Counted from the first letter of the stretch, positions 46,623-56,965 are shown. The stretch: DNA of 64,000 nt from Avibacterium paragallinarum (GCF_900450705.1 NZ_UGHK01000001.1:310001-374000), one strand, 5' to 3'. Notes: generated by a model from the letters alone, not told the origin. A program made the numbers and translations.

Positions 46623-47057
46623 TTATACTTGCAACCAAAAAGTGACAGGTCCGTCATTGGTGAGGCTAACTTGCATATCAGCGGTGAATTTGCCAGTGGA
46701 GGTTGGGATTTTTTCACCGCACTTTTGCACAAAATAATTATAGAGCCGTTCCGCCTTTTCGGGCGTTGCCCCTTTGGAGAAACTTGGGCGTAGCCCTTTT
46801 TGCGTGTCGGCGGCGAGGGTGAATTGCGAAACCACGAGCAGTTCGCCTTGAATTTGTTGCAGGTTTAAATTCATTTTGCCTTGTTCATCGCTGAACACAC
46901 GGTAATTCAGCATCTTTTCCATCAGGCGATCGGCGTGGCTCTCTTCGTCTTCTTTTTCGACTCCGAGCAACACCAGTAGCCCTTGCTGGATTTGTCCTGT
47001 GATTTCGCCATCGACTTCCACTTTAGCTTGGCGAACCCGTTGAATTAATGCGATCAT
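46623..47057 (-). CDS. dtd: D-aminoacyl-tRNA deacylase
   Basis: Hydrolyses D-aminoacyl-tRNAs, preventing D-amino-acid misincorporation. 144 residues, starting [17 protein letters not shown], with [13 protein letters not shown], the active-site segment [21 protein letters not shown] and C-terminal [12 protein letters not shown] containing the Gly-cisPro motif. The ATG overlaps the yihY stop by one base (TAATG), so translation is probably coupled. Last gene of ychJ-yihY-dtd. Confidence 0.96.
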   Translation of the reverse strand: MIALIQRVRQAKVEVDGEITGQIQQGLLVLLGVEKEDEESHADRLMEKMLNYRVFSDEQGKMNLNLQQIQGELLVVSQFTLAADTQKGLRPSFSKGATPEKAERLYNYFVQKCGEKIPTSTGKFTADMQVSLTNDGPVTFWLQV

Positions 47058-47920
47058 TATTGCTCCTTAATTTGTTGTAATTCCAGTTTTCCTGTTTTCA
47101 GCAGCCGCATATCGCCGAGTACAGCGGCAAGTTGTGCACCAAGCAAAATGGCAATCCAGCTCAGTTGAATCCACAACAGCATAATCGGTAAAGTTGCCAT
47201 TGCCCCGTAAATAAGCTGGTAAGATGGGAAATTGGTGATGTACCAAGTAAAGGCTTGCTTGCCGAGGGTGAAAAAAATCGCTGCCACCAACGCCCCTGCC
47301 GCGGAGTGTTTAATGCTCACTTTTTTATTCGGTACGACACTATAAATCAGGGTGAAAATAAACCAAGTGAGCATAAAGGGAATAAAGGAAAGCAATTTTA
47401 AGCCAAAGGGCAAGCCCATATCCGACTGTAGAAAATCCCTCGCCAACGCAGTTACATAGGAGCTGATCCCGATGCTGGTGGCAATGATAATCGGCCCTAA
47501 GGTTAAAATCAGCCAGTAAATGGCAAAGGAAAAAAGCGTTGGGCGAATGCTGCTATCTTGCCAAATAGAGTTGAGCGTGCGGTCAATGGTGTTGATGAGC
47601 ATTAAGGCGACCACAATTAAGCTAACGATCCCAACAGCACTCATTTGCTTGGAATTATCCACAAACTGGTCAATATATTCCCCCACCATATTACTGGCAT
47701 TCGGGGCGAAGTTATCAAAGATGAATTGTTTCAGCTCGCCCGTTACTTCATTGAAAACGGGAAAGGCGGAGAAAATGGAAAACACCACCATAATGAGCGG
47801 GACGAGGGCAAGCATCGTGCTATAAGTAAGGTAGCCCGCCGCTTGGTTGAGTTTATTTTGATTAAATCGCAACCAAAATACGTTAAAAAATAAACTTAGG
47901 TTTCGCCATAGAACTGACAT
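47057..47920 (-). CDS. yihY: YihY/BrkB-family inner-membrane protein
   Basis: A 287-residue protein with six hydrophobic segments. Family landmarks are [76 protein letters not shown] and [25 protein letters not shown]. Once annotated as RNase BN or virulence factor BrkB, its function remains unknown. Start at 47920 is favoured by GGAG seven bases upstream; an in-frame TTG at 47938 is less likely. Its 5' end overlaps the ychJ 3' end by 25 bp and its stop overlaps the dtd start. Confidence 0.9.
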   Translation of the reverse strand: MSVLWRNLSLFFNVFWLRFNQNKLNQAAGYLTYSTMLALVPLIMVVFSIFSAFPVFNEVTGELKQFIFDNFAPNASNMVGEYIDQFVDNSKQMSAVGIVSLIVVALMLINTIDRTLNSIWQDSSIRPTLFSFAIYWLILTLGPIIIATSIGISSYVTALARDFLQSDMGLPFGLKLLSFIPFMLTWFIFTLIYSVVPNKKVSIKHSAAGALVAAIFFTLGKQAFTWYITNFPSYQLIYGAMATLPIMLLWIQLSWIAILLGAQLAAVLGDMRLLKTGKLELQQIKEQ

Positions 47921-48414
47921 AACATTACTCCACAACAATGTTTAAATTTTTTCCCCGAACCGCAAATGCAGGCTTGTTTCATCGCGGGCAAACCCACGGT
48001 GGGATCGGCAAAATACCAATGTTGCCCGATCTTCACAAATAAGGATTTCTCGTGGTGAATTTGCTCCCCTTGCTCAGTGGCAAATTTGGCTTTAAATTCC
48101 ACCGCACTATGGTTTTTATCCAGAGCGGGCTGATGTGCTACAATCTCCAAACCTTGCCATTGGGTTTGAGCTGCCCATTGTTGCAAGGCGGCGATATCGA
48201 GCAGATTTTGCTGGCTCGGCACGGTGGTTTTTACAATATAATCAATCTGTTGCAGCACAAACGCCACATAACGGGAACGCATTAATTGCTCCGCTGTGTC
48301 TGCCACTTTTTGTCCGCAATGCAAGGGCTGACAGCAATCTTGATAACGCTGTCCCGACTGACAAGGGCAAAGTGCAACGGGAGCAAATGCGGTGGGATTA
48401 AATGCCGTTTTCAA
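47896..48414 (-). CDS. ychJ: YchJ-family protein with two SEC-C motifs
   Basis: A 172-residue cytoplasmic protein of unknown function (UPF0225). A zinc-binding SEC-C motif is present at each end: [14 protein letters not shown] (about residues 16-29) and [13 protein letters not shown] (about 148-160), separated by an NTF2-like region ([47 protein letters not shown]). Overlaps yihY by 25 bp, suggesting co-expression with yihY-dtd. SEC-C motifs usually mediate protein contacts via zinc. Confidence 0.9.
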   Translation of the reverse strand: MKTAFNPTAFAPVALCPCQSGQRYQDCCQPLHCGQKVADTAEQLMRSRYVAFVLQQIDYIVKTTVPSQQNLLDIAALQQWAAQTQWQGLEIVAHQPALDKNHSAVEFKAKFATEQGEQIHHEKSLFVKIGQHWYFADPTVGLPAMKQACICGSGKKFKHCCGVMLCQFYGET

Positions 48415-48530
48415 TCCAGTGTCCTTTTGTTCGTTGGATAATTTGGCTCAAGCATACCATATCAACGGTGAGATTTCATTTTCAGACATCAATCATTCAT
48501 CTTAGCTGTTCAATAAGATAAATAGCAAAA

Positions 48531-49334
48531 CTATTGACTAAAAAATGCATTTCCCCCATACCCCAACTCCTTTGAAATCGCCAAGGCGGTTTGTTGGATT
48601 TCACCTAAAAGGTAAGGAATGCCCATTTGTTTTAGTTTGTAGGAAGACATTGAAACGGATACGGCATATTCCACATTGCCTTGATAGTTAAAAATCGGGC
48701 AGGCAAGACAGACAACGCCGATTTCATTTTCTTCGCGATCCATCGCAAATTGTTCTTGGCGAATGTCGTTAAGCTCTTTTTCCATTAAGTGCAGATCCGT
48801 TACCGTATTGGCAGTAAGCGGTTTGATGTTTGCTTGCTGGCTGTGCCAGTAATGGGTGAGGTAATCGCTATTTTTCTCATAGGCGAGATAGAGTTTTCCC
48901 ATCGCGGAGCAATAAAGAGGCAACCGTTGCCCGATATAGGCTTGGGTGCGGAGCATTCCTGTGGTGGGCTCTAGCTTATAAATCATTATCGCGTGTTCGT
49001 GTTCACGCTTGGAAAAATTAACCGTTTCGCCAATTTTAAGGTTCAATGCTTCTAAATAAGGGGCGGCGACGTTAATAATATTCAGGGAAACCAAAATTTT
49101 TTGCCCAATACTCAAACACTTGGTGGTTAAGCGGTAATTTCCTGCTGTGGAAGCAGGCTGTACATAGCCTTCACTTTGTAGCCCTTGCAGTAAACGGTGT
49201 ACTGTACTTTTATTAAGCTGTGCCAGCTCTGAGAGCTTCGCCAAAGGGCAGCCGTTCGGATAATGGCTTAACATTTCGAGCAGTTTTAAACCACGAATTA
49301 AGCTTTGATTTCCATTTGTACGATCATCAGTCAT
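48531..49334 (-). CDS. yiaJ: IclR-family regulator of the yia operon
   Basis: A repressor-type regulator of 267 residues. The N-terminal winged helix-turn-helix (LIRGLKLLEMLSHYPNGCPLAKLSELAQLNKSTVHRLLQGLQSEGY) is followed by an IclR effector domain (VAAPYLEALNLKIGETVNFSKRE, YCSAMGKLYLAYEK, NEIGVVCLACPIFNYQGNVEYAVSVS). It is divergent to yiaK with a 232-bp shared control region containing palindromes and a CRP-like site, as for E. coli yiaJ and H. influenzae HI1032. The inducer is presumably a metabolite of the pathway. Confidence 0.92.
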   Translation of the reverse strand: MTDDRTNGNQSLIRGLKLLEMLSHYPNGCPLAKLSELAQLNKSTVHRLLQGLQSEGYVQPASTAGNYRLTTKCLSIGQKILVSLNIINVAAPYLEALNLKIGETVNFSKREHEHAIMIYKLEPTTGMLRTQAYIGQRLPLYCSAMGKLYLAYEKNSDYLTHYWHSQQANIKPLTANTVTDLHLMEKELNDIRQEQFAMDREENEIGVVCLACPIFNYQGNVEYAVSVSMSSYKLKQMGIPYLLGEIQQTALAISKELGYGGNAFFSQ

Positions 49335-49391
49335 CGTTTTTTCCCCCTCATTTTTTGTTCGTAAGTATAGCGAAATTTTCCCGTTATCTCC

Positions 49392-49439
49392 ATTTCACAT
49401 TGTGAAATATTATTTTGACAAATTGCGAAGTAGATCACA
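49392..49439 (+). promoter_or_regulatory. Operator and CRP-like site of the yia operon
   Basis: A perfect palindrome with arms ATTTCAC and GTGAAAT (49392-49408) is a candidate YiaJ operator. TGCGAAGTAGATCACA (49424-49439) matches the CRP consensus in nine of ten arm positions. A second, smaller palindrome TTTCA-N5-TGAAA lies at 49540-49554, just before the yiaK ribosome site. Confidence 0.55.
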
Positions 49440-49566
49440 AATTCAGAAAAAAGATTTTAATCTATTGATTATAAAGAGTTTTTTATTTCGCCGTAAGATT
49501 GACTTTATTAGCTTCAATAATGTAATTTATGGAATATGGTTTCAAAATATGAAATAAGAGGGCATT

Positions 49567-50565
49567 ATGTTAGTTTCCTATGAAGATCTAAAAGCCGAAT
49601 TTAAACGCGTTTTACTTGCACGCAATGTGTGTGAAGAAATAGCAGAAGAATGTGCCTCTGCTTTTGCTGATACTACGCAGGCAGGGGCTTATTCCCACGG
49701 GGTGAACCGCTTTCCCCGTTTTATTCAACAGCTAGAAAATGGTGATATTGTGCCAGAAGCCGTGCCAACTAAAGCTTTGTCTTTGGGAGCGATCGAGCAG
49801 TGGGACGCTCATCAAGCTATCGGTAACTTAACGGCGAAAAAAATGATGGATCGGGCGATGGAAATTGCCTCGCAATATGGTATTGGGGTTGTTGCATTGC
49901 GAAATGCCAATCATTGGATGCGGGGCGGAAGTTATGGCTGGCAAGCAGCGGAGAAAGGCTATATCGGCATTTGTTGGACGAATGCTCTTGCGGTAATGCC
50001 ACCTTGGGGGGCGAAAGAGTGCCGTATCGGGACAAACCCGCTTATTGTCGCCGTGCCGACCAATCCGATCACAATGGTGGATATGTCTTGTTCAATGTAT
50101 TCCTACGGAATGTTGGAAGTGCATCGTTTAGCGGGACGACAAACCTTTGTTGATGCGGGCTTTGACGATGAGGGCAATTTAACCCGCGATCCTGCCACCG
50201 TAGAACAAAACCGCCGTTTGTTGCCAATGGGCTTCTGGAAAGGCTCGGGGCTATCCATTGTGTTAGATATGATCGCCACCTTGCTTTCTAACGGCTTATC
50301 CACTGCCGCCGTAACCGAAGACAAAGATGATGAATATTGCGTTTCGCAAGTGTTTATCGCCATTGAGGTGGATCGCTTGATTGATGGCAAAACGAAAGAA
50401 GAAAAACTCAATCGCATTATGGATTATGTGCGAACCGCAGAGCGTGCCGATCCTGAGGTGCCAGTGCGTTTGCCGGGACACGAATTCACCACCATTCTGG
50501 CTGAAAATAAAGCTAATGGCATTCCTGTTGATGATAGTGTGTGGGCGAAATTGAAATCCCTGTAA
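49567..50565 (+). CDS. dlgD: 2,3-diketo-L-gulonate reductase
   Basis: Reduces 2,3-diketo-L-gulonate to 3-keto-L-gulonate with NADH (DlgD/YiaK); a member of the malate/L-lactate dehydrogenase (LDH2) superfamily with an unusual NAD fold. 332 residues, with [20 protein letters not shown] near residue 40, the catalytic-site segment [45 protein letters not shown] and [20 protein letters not shown]. First gene of the yia operon. Confidence 0.94.
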   Translation: MLVSYEDLKAEFKRVLLARNVCEEIAEECASAFADTTQAGAYSHGVNRFPRFIQQLENGDIVPEAVPTKALSLGAIEQWDAHQAIGNLTAKKMMDRAMEIASQYGIGVVALRNANHWMRGGSYGWQAAEKGYIGICWTNALAVMPPWGAKECRIGTNPLIVAVPTNPITMVDMSCSMYSYGMLEVHRLAGRQTFVDAGFDDEGNLTRDPATVEQNRRLLPMGFWKGSGLSIVLDMIATLLSNGLSTAAVTEDKDDEYCVSQVFIAIEVDRLIDGKTKEEKLNRIMDYVRTAERADPEVPVRLPGHEFTTILAENKANGIPVDDSVWAKLKSL

Positions 50566-50602
50566 TGTTGTGCCTGAACGGTGGATAAAAGAGGAGAGAG
50601 CG

Positions 50603-51067
50603 ATGTATTTTGGACATATTCATAACGTGAATGACACGCAGTTTCCCAAAGCGATCCAAATCGCATTGGCTTATTTAAAACAAACGGATTTTGATCGGCT
50701 ACCTGCGGGGACGTATGAAATCAAAGAGCGGTCTATTTTTGCTCAGGTTTTGGATTTACACACCAAACCCAAAGCCGATATTTTGCCTGAAGTGCATCGC
50801 CGTTATCTTGATGTGCAATATTTGCATTCAGGGCAAGAGCGGATTGGGGTCGCCGCTGATTTGGGCGAAAACCCCATCGCACAAGATTACAACACTGAGC
50901 GGGATATTTTGTTTTATCAATCGGCGAACAATGAAAGCGAATTGGTAATGCGAAAAGGCAATTTCGCCATTTTCTTTCCTGAAGATATTCATCGCCCTGC
51001 TTGTATTGATGACAAACCCTGCCAAATTCGCAAAGTGGTAGTGAAAATTGCACTCAGTGAGCTGTGA
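50603..51067 (+). CDS. yiaL: YhcH/YjgK/YiaL family protein
   Basis: A 154-residue cupin-like protein of the YhcH/YjgK/YiaL (DUF386) family, commonly encoded inside sugar-acid and sialic-acid operons; a role as sugar isomerase/mutarotase has been proposed but is not established for YiaL. Features are LPAGTYEIKERSIFAQVLDL, EVHRRYLDVQYLHSGQERIG and MRKGNFAIFFPEDIHRPAC, whose His/Glu residues line a metal site. Start at 50603 is decided by GAGGAGAG four bases upstream. Confidence 0.9.
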   Translation: MYFGHIHNVNDTQFPKAIQIALAYLKQTDFDRLPAGTYEIKERSIFAQVLDLHTKPKADILPEVHRRYLDVQYLHSGQERIGVAADLGENPIAQDYNTERDILFYQSANNESELVMRKGNFAIFFPEDIHRPACIDDKPCQIRKVVVKIALSEL

Positions 51068-51075
51068 GGTGAAAG

Positions 51076-51558
51076 ATGAAATCCCTAATCCAAATGATTG
51101 GAAAACTACTCAGTATCGCGGTAGTGGCGATTTTAGCCACGATGTCGTGTTTAGTTTTCCTCAATGTGATATTACGCTACGGCTTTAATAGTAGCATTAA
51201 TATCAGCGAAGAAGTGTCGCGTTATTTGTTTGTATGGTTGACCTTTCTCGGTGCAATCCTTGCCTTTAATGAAAATCAGCACGTCAGCGTAACCCTTTTA
51301 ACCAGCAAATTATCCCCTCTAGGTCGTCATCTTTTAAGCCTTATCACTGATAGCTTAATGCTCTTTTGTTGCTATTTAATGACCGCTGGCGGGTGGGTGC
51401 AATTTGAGCTAAACCTCAATAATTACGCCCCGATCTCAGGGCTTCCGCAGGGGATCACTTATCTCGCTTGCGTAGTCGCAGGCGGCTTCATCGGGCTGTT
51501 GTTGCTCGTTCGCCTCTGCACCAACTTCACTTTACTGATGAGAGGAGAAATTCAATGA
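51076..51558 (+). CDS. yiaM: TRAP transporter small permease (DctQ type)
   Basis: The 160-residue, four-helix small membrane subunit of a tripartite ATP-independent periplasmic transporter. Helices lie at about residues 10-32, 48-66, 85-105 and 125-150; NISEEVSRYLFVWLTFLGAILAF is the DctQ signature. It pairs with the large permease YiaN, whose ATG overlaps this gene's TGA (ATGA). The system is expected to import 2,3-diketo-L-gulonate or a related sugar acid with Na+. Confidence 0.93.
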   Translation: MKSLIQMIGKLLSIAVVAILATMSCLVFLNVILRYGFNSSINISEEVSRYLFVWLTFLGAILAFNENQHVSVTLLTSKLSPLGRHLLSLITDSLMLFCCYLMTAGGWVQFELNLNNYAPISGLPQGITYLACVVAGGFIGLLLLVRLCTNFTLLMRGEIQ

Positions 51559-52835
51559 CCGTCGTGCTTTTCCTTTCCGTCTTACTTGGAGCGATTATTC
51601 TCGGCATTCCCGTTGCCTTTTCCCTCTTGATTTGTGGGCTGGCGTTAATGATCCATTTGGATTTATTCGACGCCCAAATTCTCGCTCAACAAATTGTTGG
51701 TGGGGCAGACAGCTTTTCGCTCATGGCAATTCCGTTCTTTATTCTCGCAGGGGAGATTATGAACGAAGGCGGGTTATCAAAACGCATTATTGATTTGCCG
51801 ATGAAATTGGTAGGGCATAAACGCGGTGGTCTAGGTTTTGTAGCGATTTTAGCGGCGATGATTATGGCGAGCTTATCAGGTTCTGCCGTGGCTGATACCG
51901 CCGCCGTTGCCGCAATGTTATTACCAATGATGAAAACCACAGGCTACCCCATCGGACGTTCAGCGGGCTTAATCGGCACAGCGGGGATCATCGCCCCAAT
52001 TATTCCGCCTTCTATTCCGTTCATTGTGTTTGGGGTTGCCAGTGGTGTATCCATTACCAAGCTTTTCCTCGCAGGCATTTTTCCCGGTGTATTAATGGGC
52101 TGTTGTTTGGCAGCACTTTGGTGGTGGCAAGCTAAACGGTTGAATTTGATGACCTTTTCTAAAGCGAGCAAAGAGGAATTATGTCTTTCTTTCAAAAATA
52201 GTATATGGGCGTTGTTGTTGCCTGTCATTATTATCGGTGGCTTCCGTTTAGGCATTTTCACCCCAACAGAAGCGGGAGCAGTTGCCACCTTTTACGCATT
52301 GTTCGTTTCGCTGTTTATTTATCGTGAGCTAAAAATCACCGCACTTTACAAAGTGTTACTTTCCGCCGCGAAAACCACGGGCGTGGTGATGTTTTTGGTC
52401 GCTGCTGCCAACGTAACAGGCTGGCTTATTACAATCGCCGAATTACCGCAAATGATGACGGAATTACTTGAGCCATTGATTGAATCTCCAACCCTATTAT
52501 TAATGGTGATTATGCTTGTGGTGTTTGTAATCGGAATGGTGATGGATCTCACCCCTACCGTGCTGATTCTCACCCCTGTCCTAATGCCATTGGTGGAAGA
52601 AGCAGGGATTGATCCCGTGTATTTTGGCGTACTCTTTATTTTGAACACTTCCATTGGCTTAATCACCCCGCCCGTTGGCAACGTGTTAAACGTGATTACG
52701 GGCGTGTCTAAACTGCCTTTTGACGAAGCGGCCAAAGGCATTCTGCCTTATATGCTGATGATGATCATTCTATTGTTCACATTCATCTTTGTACCATCAT
52801 TGATTCTTACACCACTCTCGTGGTTACAACCTTAG
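51555..52835 (+). CDS. yiaN: TRAP transporter large permease (DctM type)
   Basis: A 426-residue inner-membrane protein with about twelve hydrophobic segments that forms the transport channel. DctM landmarks are SLMAIPFFILAGEIMNEGG, MASLSGSAVADTAAVAAMLLPMM, GTAGIIAPIIPPSIPFIVFG, FTPTEAGAVATFYALFV and SIGLITPPVGNVLNVITGV. The start at 51555 overlaps the yiaM stop and lies after AGAGGAGA; the in-frame extension to 51468 lies within yiaM and is not real. Confidence 0.95.
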   Translation: MTVVLFLSVLLGAIILGIPVAFSLLICGLALMIHLDLFDAQILAQQIVGGADSFSLMAIPFFILAGEIMNEGGLSKRIIDLPMKLVGHKRGGLGFVAILAAMIMASLSGSAVADTAAVAAMLLPMMKTTGYPIGRSAGLIGTAGIIAPIIPPSIPFIVFGVASGVSITKLFLAGIFPGVLMGCCLAALWWWQAKRLNLMTFSKASKEELCLSFKNSIWALLLPVIIIGGFRLGIFTPTEAGAVATFYALFVSLFIYRELKITALYKVLLSAAKTTGVVMFLVAAANVTGWLITIAELPQMMTELLEPLIESPTLLLMVIMLVVFVIGMVMDLTPTVLILTPVLMPLVEEAGIDPVYFGVLFILNTSIGLITPPVGNVLNVITGVSKLPFDEAAKGILPYMLMMIILLFTFIFVPSLILTPLSWLQP

Positions 52836-52854
52836 TAAATTCAAGGAGATTGCT

Positions 52855-53841
52855 ATGAAATTATTGACAATGAAAACCTTAGCTACTGTTATCGCCAGTG
52901 CGGTAATGTTCAGTGCCGCAGCCAACGCGGCGACAACCTTACGTTTTGGCTACGAAGCACCACGCAGCGACACCCAACACATCGCTGCGAAAAAATTCAA
53001 TGAATTACTCAAAGAAAAAACCAACGGCGAATTAAAATTAAGCCTCTTCCCAGACAGCACCTTAGGTAATGCCCAAACGATGATCAGTGCGGTGCGTGGC
53101 GGCACGATCGATCTCGAAATGTCAGGCTCACCGAATTTCACGGGCTTAGAACCCAAATTAAACGTGATCGACATTCCCTTTATTTTCAAAGATCGCCAAC
53201 ACGTTTACAAAGTGTTAGACGGCGAGATCGGGCAGGGGCTATTAAAAGATCTGGAAGCTAAAGGGCTGAAAGGCTTAGCATTTTGGGACGTAGGGTTCCG
53301 TGCCTTTTCCAACTCAAAACGCCCTGTAACCAAGCCTGAAGACATCAAAGGCTTAAAAGTGCGAACCAACCAAAATCCAATGTATATTCAAGCCTTTACC
53401 TTGCTTGGAGCAAACCCCGTGCCAATGCCACTTTCAGAACTTTATACCGCGTTGGAAACCCGTGCCGTTGATGCACAAGAACACCCGATTGGCATTTTTG
53501 GGTCGGCGAAATTGTATGAAGTGCAAAAATACTTAAGCCAAACCAACCACGGCTACACGCCGTTAATTGTGGTGATGAACAAAGCGAAATTTGACAGCTT
53601 AGCCCCAGAACTGCAACAAGCCATTGTCGAAGCCGCCAAAGAAGCAGGGCAATATCAACGGGATCTTAACGAGAAAAACGAACAAGACATCATCGCTAAT
53701 TTACGCAAATCGGGCGTTGAAGTCATCGAAAAAGTGGATACCGCCCCATTCAAAGCCATTATTGAAGCGGATGTGCGTAAATCCTTTATCGAAAAACACG
53801 GCGACACCTTAGTGAAAGAGATTGATGCGTTAGCACAGTAA
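52855..53841 (+). CDS. yiaO: TRAP transporter substrate-binding protein (DctP type)
   Basis: A 328-residue periplasmic receptor. The signal peptide ends near residue 25 (VMFSAAANA). Mature features are LRFGYEAPRSDTQHIAAKKFNELL, FPDSTLGNAQTMISAVRGGTIDLEM, VGFRAFSNSKRPVTKPEDIKGLKVRT and the carboxylate-binding arginine region near NQNPMYIQAFTLLGANPVPM. It follows yiaN after 19 bp with an AAGGAGA ribosome site. A terminator-like palindrome made from an uptake signal follows, so lyxK and later genes may be made at lower level. Confidence 0.95.
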   Translation: MKLLTMKTLATVIASAVMFSAAANAATTLRFGYEAPRSDTQHIAAKKFNELLKEKTNGELKLSLFPDSTLGNAQTMISAVRGGTIDLEMSGSPNFTGLEPKLNVIDIPFIFKDRQHVYKVLDGEIGQGLLKDLEAKGLKGLAFWDVGFRAFSNSKRPVTKPEDIKGLKVRTNQNPMYIQAFTLLGANPVPMPLSELYTALETRAVDAQEHPIGIFGSAKLYEVQKYLSQTNHGYTPLIVVMNKAKFDSLAPELQQAIVEAAKEAGQYQRDLNEKNEQDIIANLRKSGVEVIEKVDTAPFKAIIEADVRKSFIEKHGDTLVKEIDALAQ

Positions 53842-53844
53842 TCA

Positions 53845-53886
53845 AAGTGCGGTCGAATTTTTCAAGATTTTTCGACCGCCTTTTAT
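53845..53886 (+). terminator. Uptake-signal-containing stem-loop between yiaO and lyxK
   Basis: Arms GCGGTCGAA and TTCGACCGC, with an AAAGTGCGGT uptake signal forming the left side and CCTTTT after the right arm. Uptake signals arranged as inverted pairs commonly double as terminators in this family; here it would reduce read-through into lyxK. Confidence 0.7.
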
Positions 53887-53902
53887 CTTTGGGAGAGCAT
53901 AA

Positions 53903-55372
53903 ATGACTTACTATCTTGGCATTGACTGCGGCGGGACGTTTATCAAAGCCGCATTATTCGATGCAAAAGGGACAATGCGGGCTTGCGTGCGGGAGGCGGT
54001 GGCATTAATCAGCGAGCAATCGGGCTACGCGGAGCGAGATATGCCGCAGCTTTGGCAATGCTGTGCGGCGGTGATTAAAACGGCAATTGAGCAAAGTGGC
54101 ATTGCCGCAAAAGAAATTAAAGGCGTGGGGATTTCTGCACAGGGCAAAGGGGCGTTTTTGTTGGATAAGCAAAATCAACCCCTTGGGCGAGCGATTTTGT
54201 CTTCTGATCAGCGCGCCTTATCCATTGTGAAGCAATGGCAACAACAGGGCATTCCTGAGCGGCTTTATCCCCTCACAAAGCAAACCCTGTGGACGGGACA
54301 TCCTGTTTCTATTTTGCGTTGGATTAAAGACTACGAGCCTGAACGCTACGCTCAAATTGGGGCGGTGCTGATGTCGCACGACTATTTGCGATTTTGCCTC
54401 ACAGGCGAGCTGGGCTGCGAAGAAACCAATATTTCGGAATCCAATTTATACAACATCAACACCGCACAATATGATCCTCAACTCGCGGAGTTACTCGGCT
54501 TATCTGGCATTACGGAGAAGCTCCCGCCTATTATCAAACCGAACCAAATCGCAGGCTATGTTACAGCGGAGGCTGCACAATTCACGGGGCTAGCCAAAGG
54601 CACGCCCGTAGTCGGCGGGCTGTTTGATGTAGTTTCCACCGCCCTTTGTGCAGGCTTAGATGATGAACGTAAATTAAACGTGGTGCTTGGCACTTGGTCG
54701 GTGGTGAGCGGTGTTACGGATCGCATTGAAGACCACCCCGACATTCCCTTTGTTTATGGGCGTTATGCTCAAGCGGGCAAATTTATTATTCACGAAGCCA
54801 GCCCGACCTCGGCGGGGAATTTGGAATGGTTCGTGAAAGAATTTGGCGATCTCAGCTACCAAGCCATTAATGACGGCGTGGCAGCGTTGCCGATAAGCGA
54901 AAGTGCGGTACTTTTTGTGCCGTTTTTATACGGCTCGAATGCGGGGCTAGGAATGAAAGCGGGCTTTTACGGCATTCAGGCTCATCACAGCAAAATGCAC
55001 CTATTTCAAGCCATTTACGAGGGCGTGCTGTTCAGTATGAAAACCCACCTCGACCGAATGTTGCAACGCTTCCCGCACACGGAAATTTTACGCGTTACGG
55101 GCGGACCTGCGAAATCGACTGTGTGGATACAAATGCTCGCTGATCTCACGGGAATGCGGGTGGAAGTGCCACAAATTGAAGAAACAGGCTGTTTTGGAGC
55201 GGCAATGATGGCAATGGAGGCTGACCTTGCTTCACAAGGCAAAACCACCAGCCAGCTAGCCCAATCCCTAAATTTACAATGCGTAATGCCAAACCCGCAA
55301 CATTTTGCGGTGTATCAGGAAAAATTTAAACGTTATCAACAATTTATTCAATCACTTAAATCCCTGATATAA
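53903..55372 (+). CDS. lyxK: L-xylulose kinase, FGGY family
   Basis: Phosphorylates L-xylulose or 3-keto-L-gulonate with ATP. 489 residues of the FGGY carbohydrate-kinase fold: YYLGIDCGGTFIKAALFDAKG (phosphate 1), GISAQGKGAFLLDKQ, CEETNISESNLYN, VVGGLFDVVSTALCAGL, NVVLGTWSVVSG (phosphate 2) and RVTGGPAKSTVWIQMLADLTG (adenosine motif). Position after yiaO and before the epimerases matches lyxK in E. coli and H. influenzae HI1027. Confidence 0.92.
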   Translation: MTYYLGIDCGGTFIKAALFDAKGTMRACVREAVALISEQSGYAERDMPQLWQCCAAVIKTAIEQSGIAAKEIKGVGISAQGKGAFLLDKQNQPLGRAILSSDQRALSIVKQWQQQGIPERLYPLTKQTLWTGHPVSILRWIKDYEPERYAQIGAVLMSHDYLRFCLTGELGCEETNISESNLYNINTAQYDPQLAELLGLSGITEKLPPIIKPNQIAGYVTAEAAQFTGLAKGTPVVGGLFDVVSTALCAGLDDERKLNVVLGTWSVVSGVTDRIEDHPDIPFVYGRYAQAGKFIIHEASPTSAGNLEWFVKEFGDLSYQAINDGVAALPISESAVLFVPFLYGSNAGLGMKAGFYGIQAHHSKMHLFQAIYEGVLFSMKTHLDRMLQRFPHTEILRVTGGPAKSTVWIQMLADLTGMRVEVPQIEETGCFGAAMMAMEADLASQGKTTSQLAQSLNLQCVMPNPQHFAVYQEKFKRYQQFIQSLKSLI

Positions 55373-55415
55373 CAAAAGTGCGGTATGAATTTTTAATGAT
55401 TTTTAGGATAACAAG

Positions 55416-56276
55416 ATGAGAAAACACAAACTCGGCATTTATGAAAAAGCCTTACCGAAAAATCTTAGCTGGCAAGACAGGCTGTCTATCGCGAAAGCCT
55501 GTGGCTTTGATTTTGTGGAGATGTCCATTGATGAAACCGATGAACGTCTAAGCCGTCTTGATTGGACGAAAGCCCAACGCCTCGAGCTGGTACAAGCGGT
55601 TCTCAACACAGGCATCACCATTCCTTCAATGTGCCTTTCGGGGCATCGCCGTTTTCCTTTTGGCAGCCACGATGAAGCCACTCGGCAAAAAGCCTATGAA
55701 ATCATGGAAAAAGCCATTCAGTTGGCGGTAGATTTAGGCATTCGCACCATTCAACTGGCGGGCTATGATGTGTATTACGAAGAGCAAGACGCCGGCACAA
55801 TCGAACGCTTCCAACAAGGGCTAGAATGGGCGGTAGAACTCGCCGCCAGCAATCAAGTTACCCTCGCTGTGGAAATTATGGACACCCAATTTATGAGTTC
55901 CATCACCCGTTGGAAAAAATGGGACGACTTGCTTCGTTCCCCTTGGTTCACCGTTTATCCCGACCTTGGCAATCTCAGTGCGTGGAATGACAACGTAGCA
56001 GAAGAGCTGAAACTTGGCATTGACAAAATTTCTGCTATTCACTTGAAAGATACCTTCAAAGTTACCCCAAGCTGTGCAGGGCAGTTCCGTGATGTGCCAT
56101 TTGGCGAGGGCTGCGTGGATTTTGTCGCCTGTTTTAAAACCTTAGCAGAGCTGAATTATCGCGGTGCATTTTTGATTGAAATGTGGACAGAAAAAGCCGA
56201 TGAACCGATTGCTGAAATTATCAACGCACGCCGTTGGATAGAACAAAAAATGTTAGAAGGAGGATTTCAATGTTAG
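55416..56276 (+). CDS. sgbU: L-xylulose-5-phosphate 3-epimerase
   Basis: A TIM-barrel enzyme (UlaE/SgbU type) that interconverts L-xylulose 5-phosphate and L-ribulose 5-phosphate. 286 residues, opening with [19 protein letters not shown]; metal/catalytic acids are in [13 protein letters not shown] (Glu about 154) and [12 protein letters not shown], and the His in [12 protein letters not shown]. Its stop overlaps the sgbE start by seven bases, indicating translational coupling. No defect is visible. Confidence 0.93.
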   Translation: MRKHKLGIYEKALPKNLSWQDRLSIAKACGFDFVEMSIDETDERLSRLDWTKAQRLELVQAVLNTGITIPSMCLSGHRRFPFGSHDEATRQKAYEIMEKAIQLAVDLGIRTIQLAGYDVYYEEQDAGTIERFQQGLEWAVELAASNQVTLAVEIMDTQFMSSITRWKKWDDLLRSPWFTVYPDLGNLSAWNDNVAEELKLGIDKISAIHLKDTFKVTPSCAGQFRDVPFGEGCVDFVACFKTLAELNYRGAFLIEMWTEKADEPIAEIINARRWIEQKMLEGGFQC

Positions 56277-56965
56277 CCGAATTACGCGAAAAAGTCTTGC
56301 AAGCCAACTTAGCCTTGCCAACACATCATTTGGTTACCTTTACTTGGGGAAATGTGAGCGAAATTGACCGCACTTTAGGGCTGGTCGCCATCAAGCCCTC
56401 TGGCGTGGATTATGAAACAATGACTGCAGACGACATCGTGATTGTGGACGTGAACACGGGCGAGCGAGTGTGGGGAACGAAAAAGCCCTCTTCCGACACA
56501 GCCACCCACCTTGAGTTATATCGCCAATTCCCCGAAATCGGCGGCATTGTGCATACTCATTCTCGCCATGCCACCCTATGGGCGCAAGCGGGACTTGATT
56601 TGCTCCCTCTCGGCACAACCCACGCCGATTATTTCTACGGCAGCATTCCTTGTACCAGACAAATGACCCCACAAGAAATCGCAGGTGACTATGAACTGGA
56701 AACGGGCAAAGTGATTGTGGAAACCTTCCGCACTCGTCAAATCGAAGCGAAAGATGTGCCAGCGGTGTTAGTCAATTCGCACGGGCCTTTTGCTTGGGGA
56801 ACGGATGCCGATAATGCGGTGCATAATGCCGTGGTGTTGGAAGAAATTGCTTATATGAACCTTTTCAGCCGTCAACTCAACCCAAACCTCGCCCCAATGC
56901 AACAGGAATTATTAGACAAACATTATTTGCGTAAACACGGCAAAAATGCGTATTATGGGCAGTAA
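56270..56965 (+). CDS. sgbE: L-ribulose-5-phosphate 4-epimerase
   Basis: A zinc-dependent class II aldolase-family enzyme that converts L-ribulose 5-phosphate to D-xylulose 5-phosphate, the entry to the pentose phosphate pathway. 231 residues, with [27 protein letters not shown], the zinc histidines in [17 protein letters not shown] and [12 protein letters not shown], and C-terminal YGQ as in AraD, SgbE and UlaF. Start at 56270 follows AAGGAGG. It is the last yia gene here; sgbH, expected next, is missing. Confidence 0.94.
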   Translation: MLAELREKVLQANLALPTHHLVTFTWGNVSEIDRTLGLVAIKPSGVDYETMTADDIVIVDVNTGERVWGTKKPSSDTATHLELYRQFPEIGGIVHTHSRHATLWAQAGLDLLPLGTTHADYFYGSIPCTRQMTPQEIAGDYELETGKVIVETFRTRQIEAKDVPAVLVNSHGPFAWGTDADNAVHNAVVLEEIAYMNLFSRQLNPNLAPMQQELLDKHYLRKHGKNAYYGQ

